Shown here piece by piece: positions 25,541 to 34,307 of a stretch of DNA of 64,000 nt (positions are counted from its first letter, which is position 1; every line of letters begins with the position of its first letter). Source of the DNA: Phycisphaerales bacterium (GTDB taxonomy: Bacteria; Planctomycetota; Phycisphaerae; UBA1845; UTPLA1); assembly GCA_020639075.1 (NCBI GenBank), contig JACKHI010000001.1, positions 1 through 64,000 on the forward strand, in the 5' to 3' direction. The position numbers and the translations under genes are program-made. A model generated the notes under the pieces. It ran no database searches. It was not told the DNA's origin and saw nothing but the letters and a program-made list of their open reading frames with translations.

Positions 25541-28138
25541 ATGCTGACAGAATCCTATCGAATCGTGAATGAGGCCGACACGCGCGTCGTGCGCTATTCC
25601 AACGGCTTGACTGCGATTCTCGCCCGACACGGCGCTGCACCGACGGCGGCAGTCCGCATTTATGTCCGCGGAGGAAGCGTTCTTGAAGGGAAGCACAGCG
25701 GAACCGGCATCAGCCATCTCTTCGAGCACTTGATCACGTGTGACGGTGCGGGCCCCTATTCCGAGGAGGATCTCCTCAGGCTCGCCGACGATCTTGGCGG
25801 CCTCGTCAATGCCTACACGACGACGGACCATATCTGCTACCACGCAAACGTGTCGGCCGATCGGACGCGCGACGCGATCGACATGCTGGCGCAGTATGTC
25901 GTCGCGCCGAAAATGTCCCGTGCCGTGTTCCAGCGCGAGCTCGGCGTCGTTCAGCGCGAACTCGAACGCGATCGCGATGATCCGGAGACCCAGCTCGAGG
26001 AACTCGTTCAGGAGTTGCTGTTCGAGGGCCATCCCCATGCGGCGCCGGTCATCGGTTATCGCGATCGACTCCTGTCGCTGACTTACGAGGATCTGCTGGC
26101 CTATCACGCCCGCGTACACTCGGGCGAGAATGTCGTAATCGTCATCGCCGGCGACATTGACGTCGAAACCATAGCCGACGACGTCGCCACAATCTTCGCG
26201 GGGCTTGTCCGAGGGCTGCGAATCGATGGATCATTGGCCGATCCTTTGCCGCTCGTCGCGCCGCGCCGCGTGACGAAGCCGATGGACGTCGAATCCGCAT
26301 CAATGACGATGGCCTTTCCGACGGTTCGTGAACGTCATCCCGCCGATGCACCGCTCGATCTCCTGGCGTCGATCCTGCTCGATGGCGATGACGCTCGGCT
26401 GATCAAACGCGTTCGCTGGGACGACGAGCTCGTCTTTGAAATCGGCGGTACGCACGACAGCGCATGGTATGCCCCCGGCAGTCTCCAGATATCAACGCAA
26501 TGCGACCCGGAGAACATCGATCGGGTCGAAGCGGCAATTCTCGACGAATTATCCGCGCTGGAGTCGCGTCCGGTGACGGCGCGCGAACTGGATCGTGCCA
26601 AGCGGCAGAATCTCACGACGATTCTCTACCATCGCGAGACGGCCGAGGGCTTTGCAACGCAGATGGGGGAGGATTACCTCGCGACCGGCGACATTGCTTA
26701 CTGCGAGGCCTACCTGGAGCGCATCCGGTCCGTCACGATCGACGAAGTCATGGCTGCGGCCCGTCGATACCTCCTGCAAAAGCCGTTCGTGTCGGGGCGC
26801 ATCGTGCCGCGCGAGGTCGAGGCAATCGGGGGCGCGAGCCAACGGCGCGCCAGGGCGAACGAGTTGAAGCGCGCGAAGACGAGCGGCGGGCTGACACTCC
26901 TGGCGAGATCGATACCCGACAGCGCTTTCGTTGCCGTCAGCACGACGTTTGTCGGCGGCGTCGTCGCCGAGAACGAGTCGGCAAACGGACGGTTCAACGC
27001 GCTCGGCAGCATCTGGACGCGCGGCTCGCAAACGCAATCGGCCGACGAATTGGCTGCGGCTTTCGCCGAGCGCGGCGCTTCGCTTCATGCGACGAGCGGA
27101 CTTAACCAGTTCGGGCTGAGTTTCGTTGCGCTTGCCGAGGATTTTGATGCGCTCTGGCCGCTGTATCGTGATGTGCTCCTGCAACCGGCCCTGACGGATG
27201 TCGAGTGGAACAAAGTACGGCCCGCCATTCTGGATGCCATCGCGCGGCAGGATGAAAGCTGGCACACGGAACTCGTGCGGTTCGCCCGCGAGAAGATGTT
27301 TGAGACGAGCCCGTATCGAATGAACCGAGCCGGGACGCAGACGTCGGTTGCCGCCATCGACGCGCGTTCAATTCGTGAAATCTATGCGGCGTTTGCTCGG
27401 CCCGGCAATGCTGTGCTCTCGATCGCGGGGGGTATCGCAACTGATGAGATTCTCCCGCGCGTTTGTGCGGACCTGGGTAATTGGAATATCGACGGCGAGC
27501 GTTGGCGGTGCAATCCTCCAACAAGTGACGTCGGCGCGGTACGGGTTCGCGATCGCCTGTTCGTCAAGGAATCGTCCGGGGATCGGGAAGTGGCGGGCGT
27601 CTTCATCGGGTTTCCGGGATTGTCGTATGCCGATCGCGGCGATCGCGCCGCTGTCGCGATCTTCGATACGATTCTCGCCGGCTATGCGTTGGCCAGCGGC
27701 CGTCTCTACCAGGCCTTGCGGGGCGGCGCGAACGATCTGGCGTATGAAGTGGCGGGCATCGGTTTCTCAGGACTGCTGCCGGGCTATCTCGCCTATTCTA
27801 GCGGCTGCGAACCAGGCAGTGTGAATGACGTCTATCGCGCGATGCGCGCGCAGATCGACGCGATCCGTGCGGGGAACTTCGAACCTGATGAAGTCCATCG
27901 GGCCAAGGCGATGATTCGAACCGGCGAACTTGATAACCTGCAATCCGCTGCGGAAATCGCTGTCCGCTCGTCGGTCGATGAGGTGCTCGGCCTCGGTGCG
28001 GAAGACTGGCGATCGTTCCTTGATGAAGTTGAGCGTACGTCGATCGAGACTGTCCGCGAAGCCGCGAAGCGCTACCTGACTCAGGCAACAATCGTTGTCG
28101 CCACGCCGGAGCCGGAGAGCGTTTCGATAGGCCTCTGA
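25541..28138 (+). CDS. M16 family zinc peptidase (two-domain)
   Basis: An 865-residue insulinase-type peptidase. The inverted zinc motif HxxEH is H59-L-F-E62-H63, and the third ligand is E140, exactly 76 residues after H63 as in the family. The second half (about 435-860) repeats the fold without the zinc motif, as usual for the inactive partner domain. No signal peptide is seen. It follows the response regulator by 92 bp and is convergent with the selenoprotein-like gene. Confidence 0.9.
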   Translation: MLTESYRIVNEADTRVVRYSNGLTAILARHGAAPTAAVRIYVRGGSVLEGKHSGTGISHLFEHLITCDGAGPYSEEDLLRLADDLGGLVNAYTTTDHICYHANVSADRTRDAIDMLAQYVVAPKMSRAVFQRELGVVQRELERDRDDPETQLEELVQELLFEGHPHAAPVIGYRDRLLSLTYEDLLAYHARVHSGENVVIVIAGDIDVETIADDVATIFAGLVRGLRIDGSLADPLPLVAPRRVTKPMDVESASMTMAFPTVRERHPADAPLDLLASILLDGDDARLIKRVRWDDELVFEIGGTHDSAWYAPGSLQISTQCDPENIDRVEAAILDELSALESRPVTARELDRAKRQNLTTILYHRETAEGFATQMGEDYLATGDIAYCEAYLERIRSVTIDEVMAAARRYLLQKPFVSGRIVPREVEAIGGASQRRARANELKRAKTSGGLTLLARSIPDSAFVAVSTTFVGGVVAENESANGRFNALGSIWTRGSQTQSADELAAAFAERGASLHATSGLNQFGLSFVALAEDFDALWPLYRDVLLQPALTDVEWNKVRPAILDAIARQDESWHTELVRFAREKMFETSPYRMNRAGTQTSVAAIDARSIREIYAAFARPGNAVLSIAGGIATDEILPRVCADLGNWNIDGERWRCNPPTSDVGAVRVRDRLFVKESSGDREVAGVFIGFPGLSYADRGDRAAVAIFDTILAGYALASGRLYQALRGGANDLAYEVAGIGFSGLLPGYLAYSSGCEPGSVNDVYRAMRAQIDAIRAGNFEPDEVHRAKAMIRTGELDNLQSAAEIAVRSSVDEVLGLGAEDWRSFLDEVERTSIETVREAAKRYLTQATIVVATPEPESVSIGL

Positions 28139-28172
28139 CGTCGCATCACAATCGCGTGCATACCAGGCCTGA

Positions 28173-28934
28173 CTATGGTATTACCAGCTTATTGACCTGC
28201 TTGAGCACTTCCGCCGGGTCCATGCGATCCTGCACCATCGTCGCGACGTGCATCCAGGCGATGCGTCCTTCGCGATCGATGAGAATGTTCGCCGGCAGCG
28301 AAACATCGAGATTGTGAAACGGTTCGTGGTGCTTCAGACCGTAGGCGTTGATGGCTTCCAGTCGCACGTCGCACAGCACATCGAACGGTAATTCGTTCTT
28401 CTTGTACACGTCCTTCGTATGCTCGAGATCATCGGATGCGATCGCGAGGATCGTGCCGCCTTCAGATGCCAGTGCCGCTTGTATGTCTCCGAGACCTCGG
28501 AGCTCCGCGATGCAGAACGGTCACCAGAATCCGCGATAGAAAACGAGCAGGACGGGGCCTTTGCCCTTGAACGACGACAGCTGAACCGTTCGCCCGAATT
28601 GGTTTGAAATCGCGAAGTCCGGCGCATCGCGGCCGACGGCGACGATATGCTGATCGGTCGGCAATCGCATGAGCACGTGGACTGAGCCCAGAAATCCGAT
28701 GCTCAACAACAGGCTCAACGTTCCGGCGCCGACTGTCACCCACGTGCGCTTGCGCGCGATGGCGATCACGCTGAAGACGAGGCCGGCGACGGCGAGGATC
28801 GTGTTCGGCAGGGCGGTCGATCGGACCCACGGGACGCCGATCAAGAAGAAATACGAAATGCCACCGACCGCCGATAGTGCCAGACCGACCCATGCCCAGA
28901 GATTCGCACGGTTTCGCGTCTCATTCATCGTCAT
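28173..28934 (-). CDS. Membrane peroxiredoxin-like protein, probable selenoprotein (UGA = Sec138)
   Basis: Two open segments lie in one frame and are separated only by TGA at 28521-28523. Read through, they give 253 residues: three N-terminal membrane helices (about residues 8-105), then an AhpC/TSA thioredoxin fold. The active site reads VFYRGFW-U-PFC, where homologues carry Cys, giving a UxxC motif (U138, C141). The fold continues normally after the TGA (LPFDVLCDVRLEAINAYGL, LPANILIDREGRI). A SECIS-like hairpin follows the TGA. Start at 28934 or 28928, overlapping the preceding gene. The alternative is a single nonsense mutation. Predicted role: thiol- or selenol-based peroxide or disulfide reduction at the membrane. 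Confidence 0.8.
28487..28523 (-). promoter_or_regulatory. UGA codon with SECIS-like hairpin
   Basis: Reading the minus strand, UGA (28523-28521) is followed after 18 nt by CUCCGA-GGUC-UCGGAG (28502-28487), a perfect 6-bp stem. The apical sequence AGGUCU is the same hexamer as in the E. coli fdhF SECIS loop. The loop GG is 24 nt after the UGA, within the window used by bacterial SelB-dependent elements. Confidence 0.75.
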
Positions 28935-30768
28935 GCTCCGAGATGCCGGACTCTGCGTCGTTCGTCGCAAGCAAATCCGTCAGGCGCCGGCCCCATGCGT
29001 GATTCGCTTTCAGGTACGCTGCCCCGTTTGCAGCCCGCTCGATGAACGGTGCGGGGGCTTTCCGGAATTCGAGGATCGTCGACAACAACTCTTGCCTTGT
29101 CGTAAATGTTGCGGCGTGTTTTTCGCAGTCCATCACGGCGTCCCAGCCGACATCGCCTTCTGTTTCGCCCATCAACCCGGTAACACGCCGCATAAACACC
29201 GGTCGGCCCGCCGCCAACCACGCCAGTACGCGATCATCCGCATGCCGGGATGTTCCCATCCACAATAGCGCCTTTGTCGAGCCCGTCGCCGAACCCGCTC
29301 CCTGAAGCTCATCGTCGGGCTGGTCGATTCCTGCGTGGGCCGACAGCGTCGGGTGTTTTTCCCAGCCCGAGCCGCGAAGTTCGACATCGATGCCGGCGTC
29401 AATCAGCTGCAAGAGCAACGATTCCACGACGACCTGGGGGCCCAACGTTTCCGCAATTCGACTGACCAGGCCAGCCCGTACCTCGTCGCTTTGGACGACG
29501 ATATCCAGCGAGGATTCGGCCTGCGCCAGCGCTTCGGCGGCGAGTTCATCATGATAAGCGTCGACGCGCTGTGCAATCCAGTCTTTCGCGAATCGCCACA
29601 GTCGCTGATGCGAACCCAAGTGCAGGCCGACGTTCTCGGGCTCAGTTCCGTGCCAATCGCAGATGGCGATCAAGCCCGTCAGTGAAGTGACGTCCGCTGC
29701 CGGGACGCTGTGGTCATCCGGCACGCCGGGCTGCATCAGCGCGACGCGACTTGCGTTCAATCCTCCGGCGACGGCCGCATCCCGCTGCTGCGGCGTGCGT
29801 ACGCGGAGTCCGGCGTCCGGCGGCACCTGTCGAATCAGTTCGTCCGTCAACGGGTTCGTATGTGTGATGACGATGCAGATTTGGCCGTCGCCCACGCGAT
29901 AGGCCAGTCGCGTCGGAACGCAGTCGACCAGGATCGACAGCGTCGGATTCAGCCGCGCGACGCGTCGATCGATCGTTGCCGGGTGCATCATCGACGGGTC
30001 ATCCGGCACGCAGCAGAGCACGGCCGCATCGGCGGATCGCGCCGCCTCAGCCAGTTGCGTTGCCCAACGATGCGACCGATCGTCCGGCGAATTCGACGCG
30101 ATGAGGATGCGTCGCGACTGCGTGGCCAGACAATCGGGGGTTGTCGCCGTCGCTTCGAGCCGCCGCTCCGAGACGCGAGCCTGCATCCTTGTGATGCGTT
30201 CGGCGAGCGTTCGCACATCGGCTCGCGAGAACCAAGGCCACGCCAGGGAGCGCTCCGGCGTCAGGTAGCCTGGAAACTCGACGAGGTGTTCGACGAGATG
30301 GTCCCAGGCATCCGGTCCGACGAACACAAGCAGCCGGCGTCGCCGAATCATCGCGGAGAGATCGTGCAATCTGAAGACGCATGCGGCTCGCCATGCCTCG
30401 GGCTCGACGACAAATGTCGCCTGATGTCGCCGAAGGGTTTTCTCAATTGCTCGGATCGCCATCCCCTGACCGACGCCCGCGAGGATCGCGTTGCCGTCGC
30501 CGATGTCGAACTGCTCGACCAGTGCCGGTTCACTGACGCTCGGCATCGTTGTCTCGCCAAGCCAGCGACGACAACCCGCGCCGTCGGTCCATGTGAATGT
30601 GGGCGCGCCGTCGCGTCCGACAGTCGGCCGGAGTGACTCCGGGGGGGCGGCGTTCTGGATCAGGTTGGCTGTGCGCGGAAGCGACAAGCGAAGTGCGTCA
30701 AGATTGGCGCGCAACTGCCGATCCAAATCAATGATGGGGCGGGCGGCATCCGTGCCTGCGGAGTTCAT
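28921..30768 (-). CDS. Large cytoplasmic protein with MptE/DUF115-like and glycosyltransferase-like regions
   Basis: A 615-residue protein with no signal peptide. Residues about 10-190 (LRANLDALRLSLP to LLVFVGPDAWDHLVEHL) resemble the N-terminal part of DUF115/MptE-like motility accessory proteins. The C-terminal half (LDIVVQSDEVRAGLVSRI, VELRGSGWEKHP, ALLWMGTSRHADDRVLAWLAAGRPVF) resembles CgeB-type glycosyltransferases. The start at 30768 is 20 bp after the small membrane protein gene. It overlaps the selenoprotein gene by 14 nt. Assignment is tentative. Confidence 0.55.
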   Translation of the reverse strand: MNSAGTDAARPIIDLDRQLRANLDALRLSLPRTANLIQNAAPPESLRPTVGRDGAPTFTWTDGAGCRRWLGETTMPSVSEPALVEQFDIGDGNAILAGVGQGMAIRAIEKTLRRHQATFVVEPEAWRAACVFRLHDLSAMIRRRRLLVFVGPDAWDHLVEHLVEFPGYLTPERSLAWPWFSRADVRTLAERITRMQARVSERRLEATATTPDCLATQSRRILIASNSPDDRSHRWATQLAEAARSADAAVLCCVPDDPSMMHPATIDRRVARLNPTLSILVDCVPTRLAYRVGDGQICIVITHTNPLTDELIRQVPPDAGLRVRTPQQRDAAVAGGLNASRVALMQPGVPDDHSVPAADVTSLTGLIAICDWHGTEPENVGLHLGSHQRLWRFAKDWIAQRVDAYHDELAAEALAQAESSLDIVVQSDEVRAGLVSRIAETLGPQVVVESLLLQLIDAGIDVELRGSGWEKHPTLSAHAGIDQPDDELQGAGSATGSTKALLWMGTSRHADDRVLAWLAAGRPVFMRRVTGLMGETEGDVGWDAVMDCEKHAATFTTRQELLSTILEFRKAPAPFIERAANGAAYLKANHAWGRRLTDLLATNDAESGISEHDDE

Positions 30769-30788
30769 TCGCGTTCCAATCGATCGAA

Positions 30789-30950
30789 CTACTGAAGGGT
30801 GCCGAACCAGCGATCGAAGCCGACCCAAAGGAGGAATCCGATCCATGCGAGCCAGACCGCGACGGCGAGTAGCACGCGCGATCGACCAATCTTCGGCGCG
30901 TGCTCTTTTTCCCAGGCGTGATCGTCGTTGCGGGCGGCTCGTGTCGTCAT
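30789..30950 (-). CDS. Small single-pass membrane protein (53 aa)
   Basis: A short gene, MTTRAARNDDHAWEKEHAP followed by a helix of about 20 residues (VLLAVAVWLAWIGFLLWVGF) and a short tail. It sits between the TIGR04138 gene and the glycosyltransferase-like gene in the same direction. The charged N-terminus followed by one helix fits a small inner-membrane protein. Function unknown. The frame upstream of the ATG at 30950 is antisense-like low-complexity sequence. Confidence 0.6.
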   Translation of the reverse strand: MTTRAARNDDHAWEKEHAPKIGRSRVLLAVAVWLAWIGFLLWVGFDRWFGTLQ

Positions 30951-30987
30951 GGCGTTTCCGTGTGCGTGTGTCGTCTTGCGCGTTGCG

Positions 30988-31554
30988 TCAGTCGTCGCAG
31001 GCTTCTTCGTCGTCCTGCGGGCGCTTTTCGGCAAGCGTGATCTTGTAGGCGTCGTCGAATGCCCTGTCAAACGAATAGACGGCGTTGAAGTCCTCGATTC
31101 GATCCTCGGGTTGCTTTTGCAAAACGCCATTTTCCACGAGTGCGAAGACCATGCGGCCGAAGTCCTTCGTTTCGCGAATGCCCCACGTCGCCAGGACCGC
31201 CGGCGCCAGCAGCCCCCAGCGCGAGAGCGCATAATCCCGGAGGCCGACGCAGAGGTCCGCACCGCTGACGTGCCGATTCATGCGATCCATTACATCCAGC
31301 GCGCCGCCCATCTGTTCGATGAGTTGCTCGACAGGATCGGGCAGGCTCTCCGACTCGATCAGTTCGGGCAGATCCAGCGGATCGATGCCACGATCCTGGA
31401 AATACTGAAGCAGTCGTTGCAGCGGCGGGTTCATCGGCCCGTGCATCCGCTGAACCGTGAAGTCGAGCCCCTGCCGCAGAAACTCGAACGCCGGCGGGGC
31501 GTAGCGCTCGAGTTTCCGGCAGATCTCGTTCATCTTGGCCGTCTCGTCTTGCAT
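30988..31554 (-). CDS. TIGR04138 / Minf_1886 family protein
   Basis: A 188-residue protein with the pattern known from Planctomycetes and Verrucomicrobia: ICRKLERYAPPAFEFLRQGLDFTVQRMHG (motif region), HVSGADLCVGLRDYALSRWG, VLATWGIRETKDFGRMVFALVENGVL and EDFNAVYSFDRAFD. The function of this family is not known. An acidic C-terminus ends in EEACDD. The start at ATG 31554 is chosen over an upstream in-frame ATG at 31563 or the longer frame. It is downstream of the PSP1 gene by 58 bp. Confidence 0.82.
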   Translation of the reverse strand: MQDETAKMNEICRKLERYAPPAFEFLRQGLDFTVQRMHGPMNPPLQRLLQYFQDRGIDPLDLPELIESESLPDPVEQLIEQMGGALDVMDRMNRHVSGADLCVGLRDYALSRWGLLAPAVLATWGIRETKDFGRMVFALVENGVLQKQPEDRIEDFNAVYSFDRAFDDAYKITLAEKRPQDDEEACDD

Positions 31555-31612
31555 AATTGGCATGTGTCCAAATCGATGCCGGAATCTCGGCATCGCCTCT
31601 ATTCTACTTATT

Positions 31613-32986
31613 CTACAGCCCCGAGTCGTTTTGTCCGGCATCGCCGCCGGCGCCATCGTTTCCGCCACGATTTCCACGACCTCGCCGGCCGCGGCCTCGC
31701 TTGCCGCGGCGACGACCGCGAGGCCGCTGGGATCCTTCGCCGCCGTCCTCGCTGCCCGGGGCCGACCCGCTCGGAGCGTCGGTATCCGGCGACTGCGATT
31801 CCGTCGAATCGCCGGAGGCGTCGTTGCGACCGTCTTCCGCCGGTCGGTCGTCCTCCTCGCGACGCGGCCGTCTGCGACGGGACGGGCCGTCGGACTTCTC
31901 TTCCTGTTCCGGTTGCGACGATCGATCGCCGCGCCGGGGCGGACGGCTACGCTCCGCCGGGCGATTGCGCCGATCCTGCTCGGCCTGGATCTCCTCCATC
32001 GATCGCTTGGGCAGACCCTTCTCCAGGACCTCCTCGACGCCGATCGTCTCCATTTCGTTGTTATCGTCGTAGATGACCATCAGAAGCTGCGTCAGGATCT
32101 GCCGATCCTTGACAGTCCCGACGCCGCGGGCCGTTCGAATGCGGGCCCCGTTCCGCGGGAGCTTCTTGTTCAGTTCCTCGTAGCCTTCGTGTTCATATCG
32201 CAGGCAGCAGCGCAGTCGGCCGCAGCGTCCCGAGACTTTGCTCGGATCGAGCGTTGCCTTCTGGAGCTTGGCCATCTTCATGTTGACCTGCCGCAGTTTC
32301 TTCAGGAAGTTCTTGCAGCAGCACTCGCGGCCGCAGATTTCGTAGTCGGCGACGAGGCGCGCTTCATCCCGCGCGCCGACCTGGTGCATTTCGATCCGCG
32401 TGTGGTACTCCTTCGCGAGTTCGCGGACGAGTTCCCGGAAGTCGATGCGATCGTCGGACATGAAGTGAAATATCACGCGCTCGCCGCCGAGCAGGTGCTC
32501 GCACGTGACGAACTTCATGTTCAGCTCGAGGGTTCGCGCGACGTCTCGCGCGTGCAGCAGTTTTCGCGCCGCATCCTGATTCAGATGCTCGGCCTCGGCG
32601 ATGTCCTGCGGCGTCGCCGCGCGGAGGATCTTGCCGGCTTTGAACTGGTAGAATTCAGGACCGCTGCGCTTGGCGTAGCCGACGACGTCCTCCCGGCTGA
32701 TCGATTTGTCGCAGCCCGTGCACGTCAGGCTGACTTGTTCGCCGAGTTCCATCCCGCGATTCGTCTGCACGACGACTTTGCCGCCGCAAGCGAAGACCTG
32801 GCCGGGGCTGTAACGAAATTCACCGATATAGCCCATGTAGCCGTATCGAACGGCGCACGTTGGATAGATTTTCTCCATCCCGTTTCCGCATTTGCTCGAA
32901 GGGCTGCAGCCCGTCCTTTGCACGCTGAAGCGACCCCCGTGCTTTTCGTCTTCGGGGTTACCCAGCACATTGAGTTCCATGACCAT
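31613..32986 (-). CDS. PSP1 C-terminal domain protein (RicT/YaaT-like)
   Basis: A 457-residue protein. Residues about 45-330 hold the PSP1 fold with the cysteine motifs CGRECCCKNFLKKLRQVNMKMAK and GRCGRLRCCLRYE, which in RicT-type proteins help bind an iron-sulfur cluster in the Ric complex. Residues about 345-457 form a charged Arg/Asp/Gly-rich, probably disordered tail with RGRRRGKRGRGRRGRG, suggestive of RNA contact. The ATG at 32986 has GAGGTGG about 8 nt upstream. Likely role: RNA processing or replication-linked factor. Confidence 0.85.
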   Translation of the reverse strand: MVMELNVLGNPEDEKHGGRFSVQRTGCSPSSKCGNGMEKIYPTCAVRYGYMGYIGEFRYSPGQVFACGGKVVVQTNRGMELGEQVSLTCTGCDKSISREDVVGYAKRSGPEFYQFKAGKILRAATPQDIAEAEHLNQDAARKLLHARDVARTLELNMKFVTCEHLLGGERVIFHFMSDDRIDFRELVRELAKEYHTRIEMHQVGARDEARLVADYEICGRECCCKNFLKKLRQVNMKMAKLQKATLDPSKVSGRCGRLRCCLRYEHEGYEELNKKLPRNGARIRTARGVGTVKDRQILTQLLMVIYDDNNEMETIGVEEVLEKGLPKRSMEEIQAEQDRRNRPAERSRPPRRGDRSSQPEQEEKSDGPSRRRRPRREEDDRPAEDGRNDASGDSTESQSPDTDAPSGSAPGSEDGGEGSQRPRGRRRGKRGRGRRGRGNRGGNDGAGGDAGQNDSGL

Positions 32987-33125
32987 CCAAGACCACCTCT
33001 GAATAGAAAAGAAGACGATTTCGGCGCAGTCGCCTCCCGGCCCCGGCTAACGGGCTGGTGCAAAGGGCGGATTTCGCGTCTCGAGAGCGTCATAAGCCGT
33101 GGCGGCATCATACCATACGACCCTC

Positions 33126-33236
33126 AGGACGCATAACGGAAAGCGGAAACGCTAAAAGGCGAAACGCTGAAAGCTGAAAGGGGGGCGAGGGGGTGATCAA
33201 AAGTCAAAAAGTCGAAATTCAAAAAAGTCAAAATGG
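33126..33236. repeat. Purine-rich low-complexity repeat
   Basis: The plus strand carries degenerate copies of GAAACGCT/GAAAGCT (33130-33180) and then AAAGTC-type words (33198-33235), with no coding potential. It lies in the 32987-33278 gap between the PSP1 and PEP-CTERM genes. No promoter or terminator is obvious in this gap. Confidence 0.45.
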
Positions 33237-33278
33237 GGATTCGCGATGGCTTGGTGTTGAGCCCCGATCTCAGGCAGT

Positions 33279-34043
33279 TCAATCGAACCGGACGTGACTG
33301 TCCTGAGTGCTGAGTGCGGAATTGGATCGGCGACGACGAATCGCCACGATGGCGGCGAATCCCATGAGCAGTGCCGTATCGGGTTCGGGAACGGGCTCGA
33401 TCGTGAATGCGATCGTCGCAGAGACATCCATCGTTCCAGTCGGCAATAGGTCCGCTGTATTCCAGGTGTCGACGCTGAATTCGTACTTGTAGTCGATGCC
33501 GGCCGGCAGAATCACTTCGGCGAAGTAGCTGAGCGTACCGGACGCAGGCTGGAAGAACAGGTTGCCGCCTCTCGTGAATTCCAGACGCTGAATTTCCCCT
33601 GTATCGACGATGCTGAGCAGTGCCGCGAAGTTGATGCCGCCGAGATCGCCGGGTGTGTGAGAGTAGATGGCCGTGCCGCTGATCGTTACTCGAACGTCTT
33701 CATTCGGAGCAAATCGGATTGCCCCGGTCGAAACGGCCCGCGACTCGGGGGCTCGAATCGCGTGGGTGATGGTTGTATTGAAGTCGCCGATGCTGAGCGA
33801 GGGAGACCACGAGTAGTCGAATGTCGCCCGCGAGTAGCTGTTGTTGTTGACTTGGGCTTGGATCGTTTCGAAGAGTGGATTTGTGATCGCTGTAATTGAC
33901 TCGAAGTCGTTGATCGTATTGTCAGCGATTCGCTCGGAAACACTGGTTTTGAGATCCCAGTAATCGACGACGAAGGCACCCCACGCGCTATTCGACGCGG
34001 TGAGGATGACGAGTGCCAATGCCAAGGTGCGTGTTCGGAACAT
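33279..34043 (-). CDS. PEP-CTERM sorting domain exoprotein
   Basis: A 254-residue secreted protein with a Sec signal peptide (LALALVILTASNSAWG-A) and a beta-rich body. The C-terminal sorting signal is VPEPDTALLMGFAAIVAIRRRR: PEP motif, hydrophobic helix and Arg cluster, the substrate signature of exosortase. An unusual 15-residue tail follows the Arg cluster. No exosortase gene is in the window. Probably an extracellular or exopolysaccharide-associated protein. Confidence 0.85.
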   Translation of the reverse strand: MFRTRTLALALVILTASNSAWGAFVVDYWDLKTSVSERIADNTINDFESITAITNPLFETIQAQVNNNSYSRATFDYSWSPSLSIGDFNTTITHAIRAPESRAVSTGAIRFAPNEDVRVTISGTAIYSHTPGDLGGINFAALLSIVDTGEIQRLEFTRGGNLFFQPASGTLSYFAEVILPAGIDYKYEFSVDTWNTADLLPTGTMDVSATIAFTIEPVPEPDTALLMGFAAIVAIRRRRSNSALSTQDSHVRFD

Positions 34044-34229
34044 TGGATGAGTGCCTCAGTCGGCCCCGCGAATCACCAATGCGTATTCTAACGGATTGTC
34101 GCGGCCTGCCCCAAGTGTGGCGAGGTCGCATGATTTGGAATTGGCTGAGATTGCTCATCGTGTTGTGATGCAGTTGGGAGTACTTCGCCGCGGGAACGCG
34201 GCGGCTCTGATTACGGCAGTTGCACTGCG

Positions 34230-34268
34230 TAAGAAAACGGGCGCGGCAAGTTGTTGCTCGCCGCGCCC
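34230..34268 (-). terminator. Intrinsic terminator of the BNR-propeller gene
   Basis: On the minus strand GGGCGCGGC pairs perfectly with GCCGCGCCC (stem 34239-34247 and 34260-34268, 12-nt loop), followed by GTTTTCTT. It lies 40 bp past the stop of the gene at 34308-35543. The rest of the 34044-34307 gap shows nothing else. Confidence 0.75.
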
Positions 34269-34307
34269 GCTAATCGCGCCAAAATCCTCTTGCTAACGCA
34301 TCGCGCC

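Noticed and set aside
28521..28970. Pseudogene interpretation of the peroxiredoxin-like gene
   Set aside because: The TGA falls precisely at the catalytic residue, frame is kept, and a SECIS-like hairpin follows. Nonsense mutation is less likely, though not excluded.
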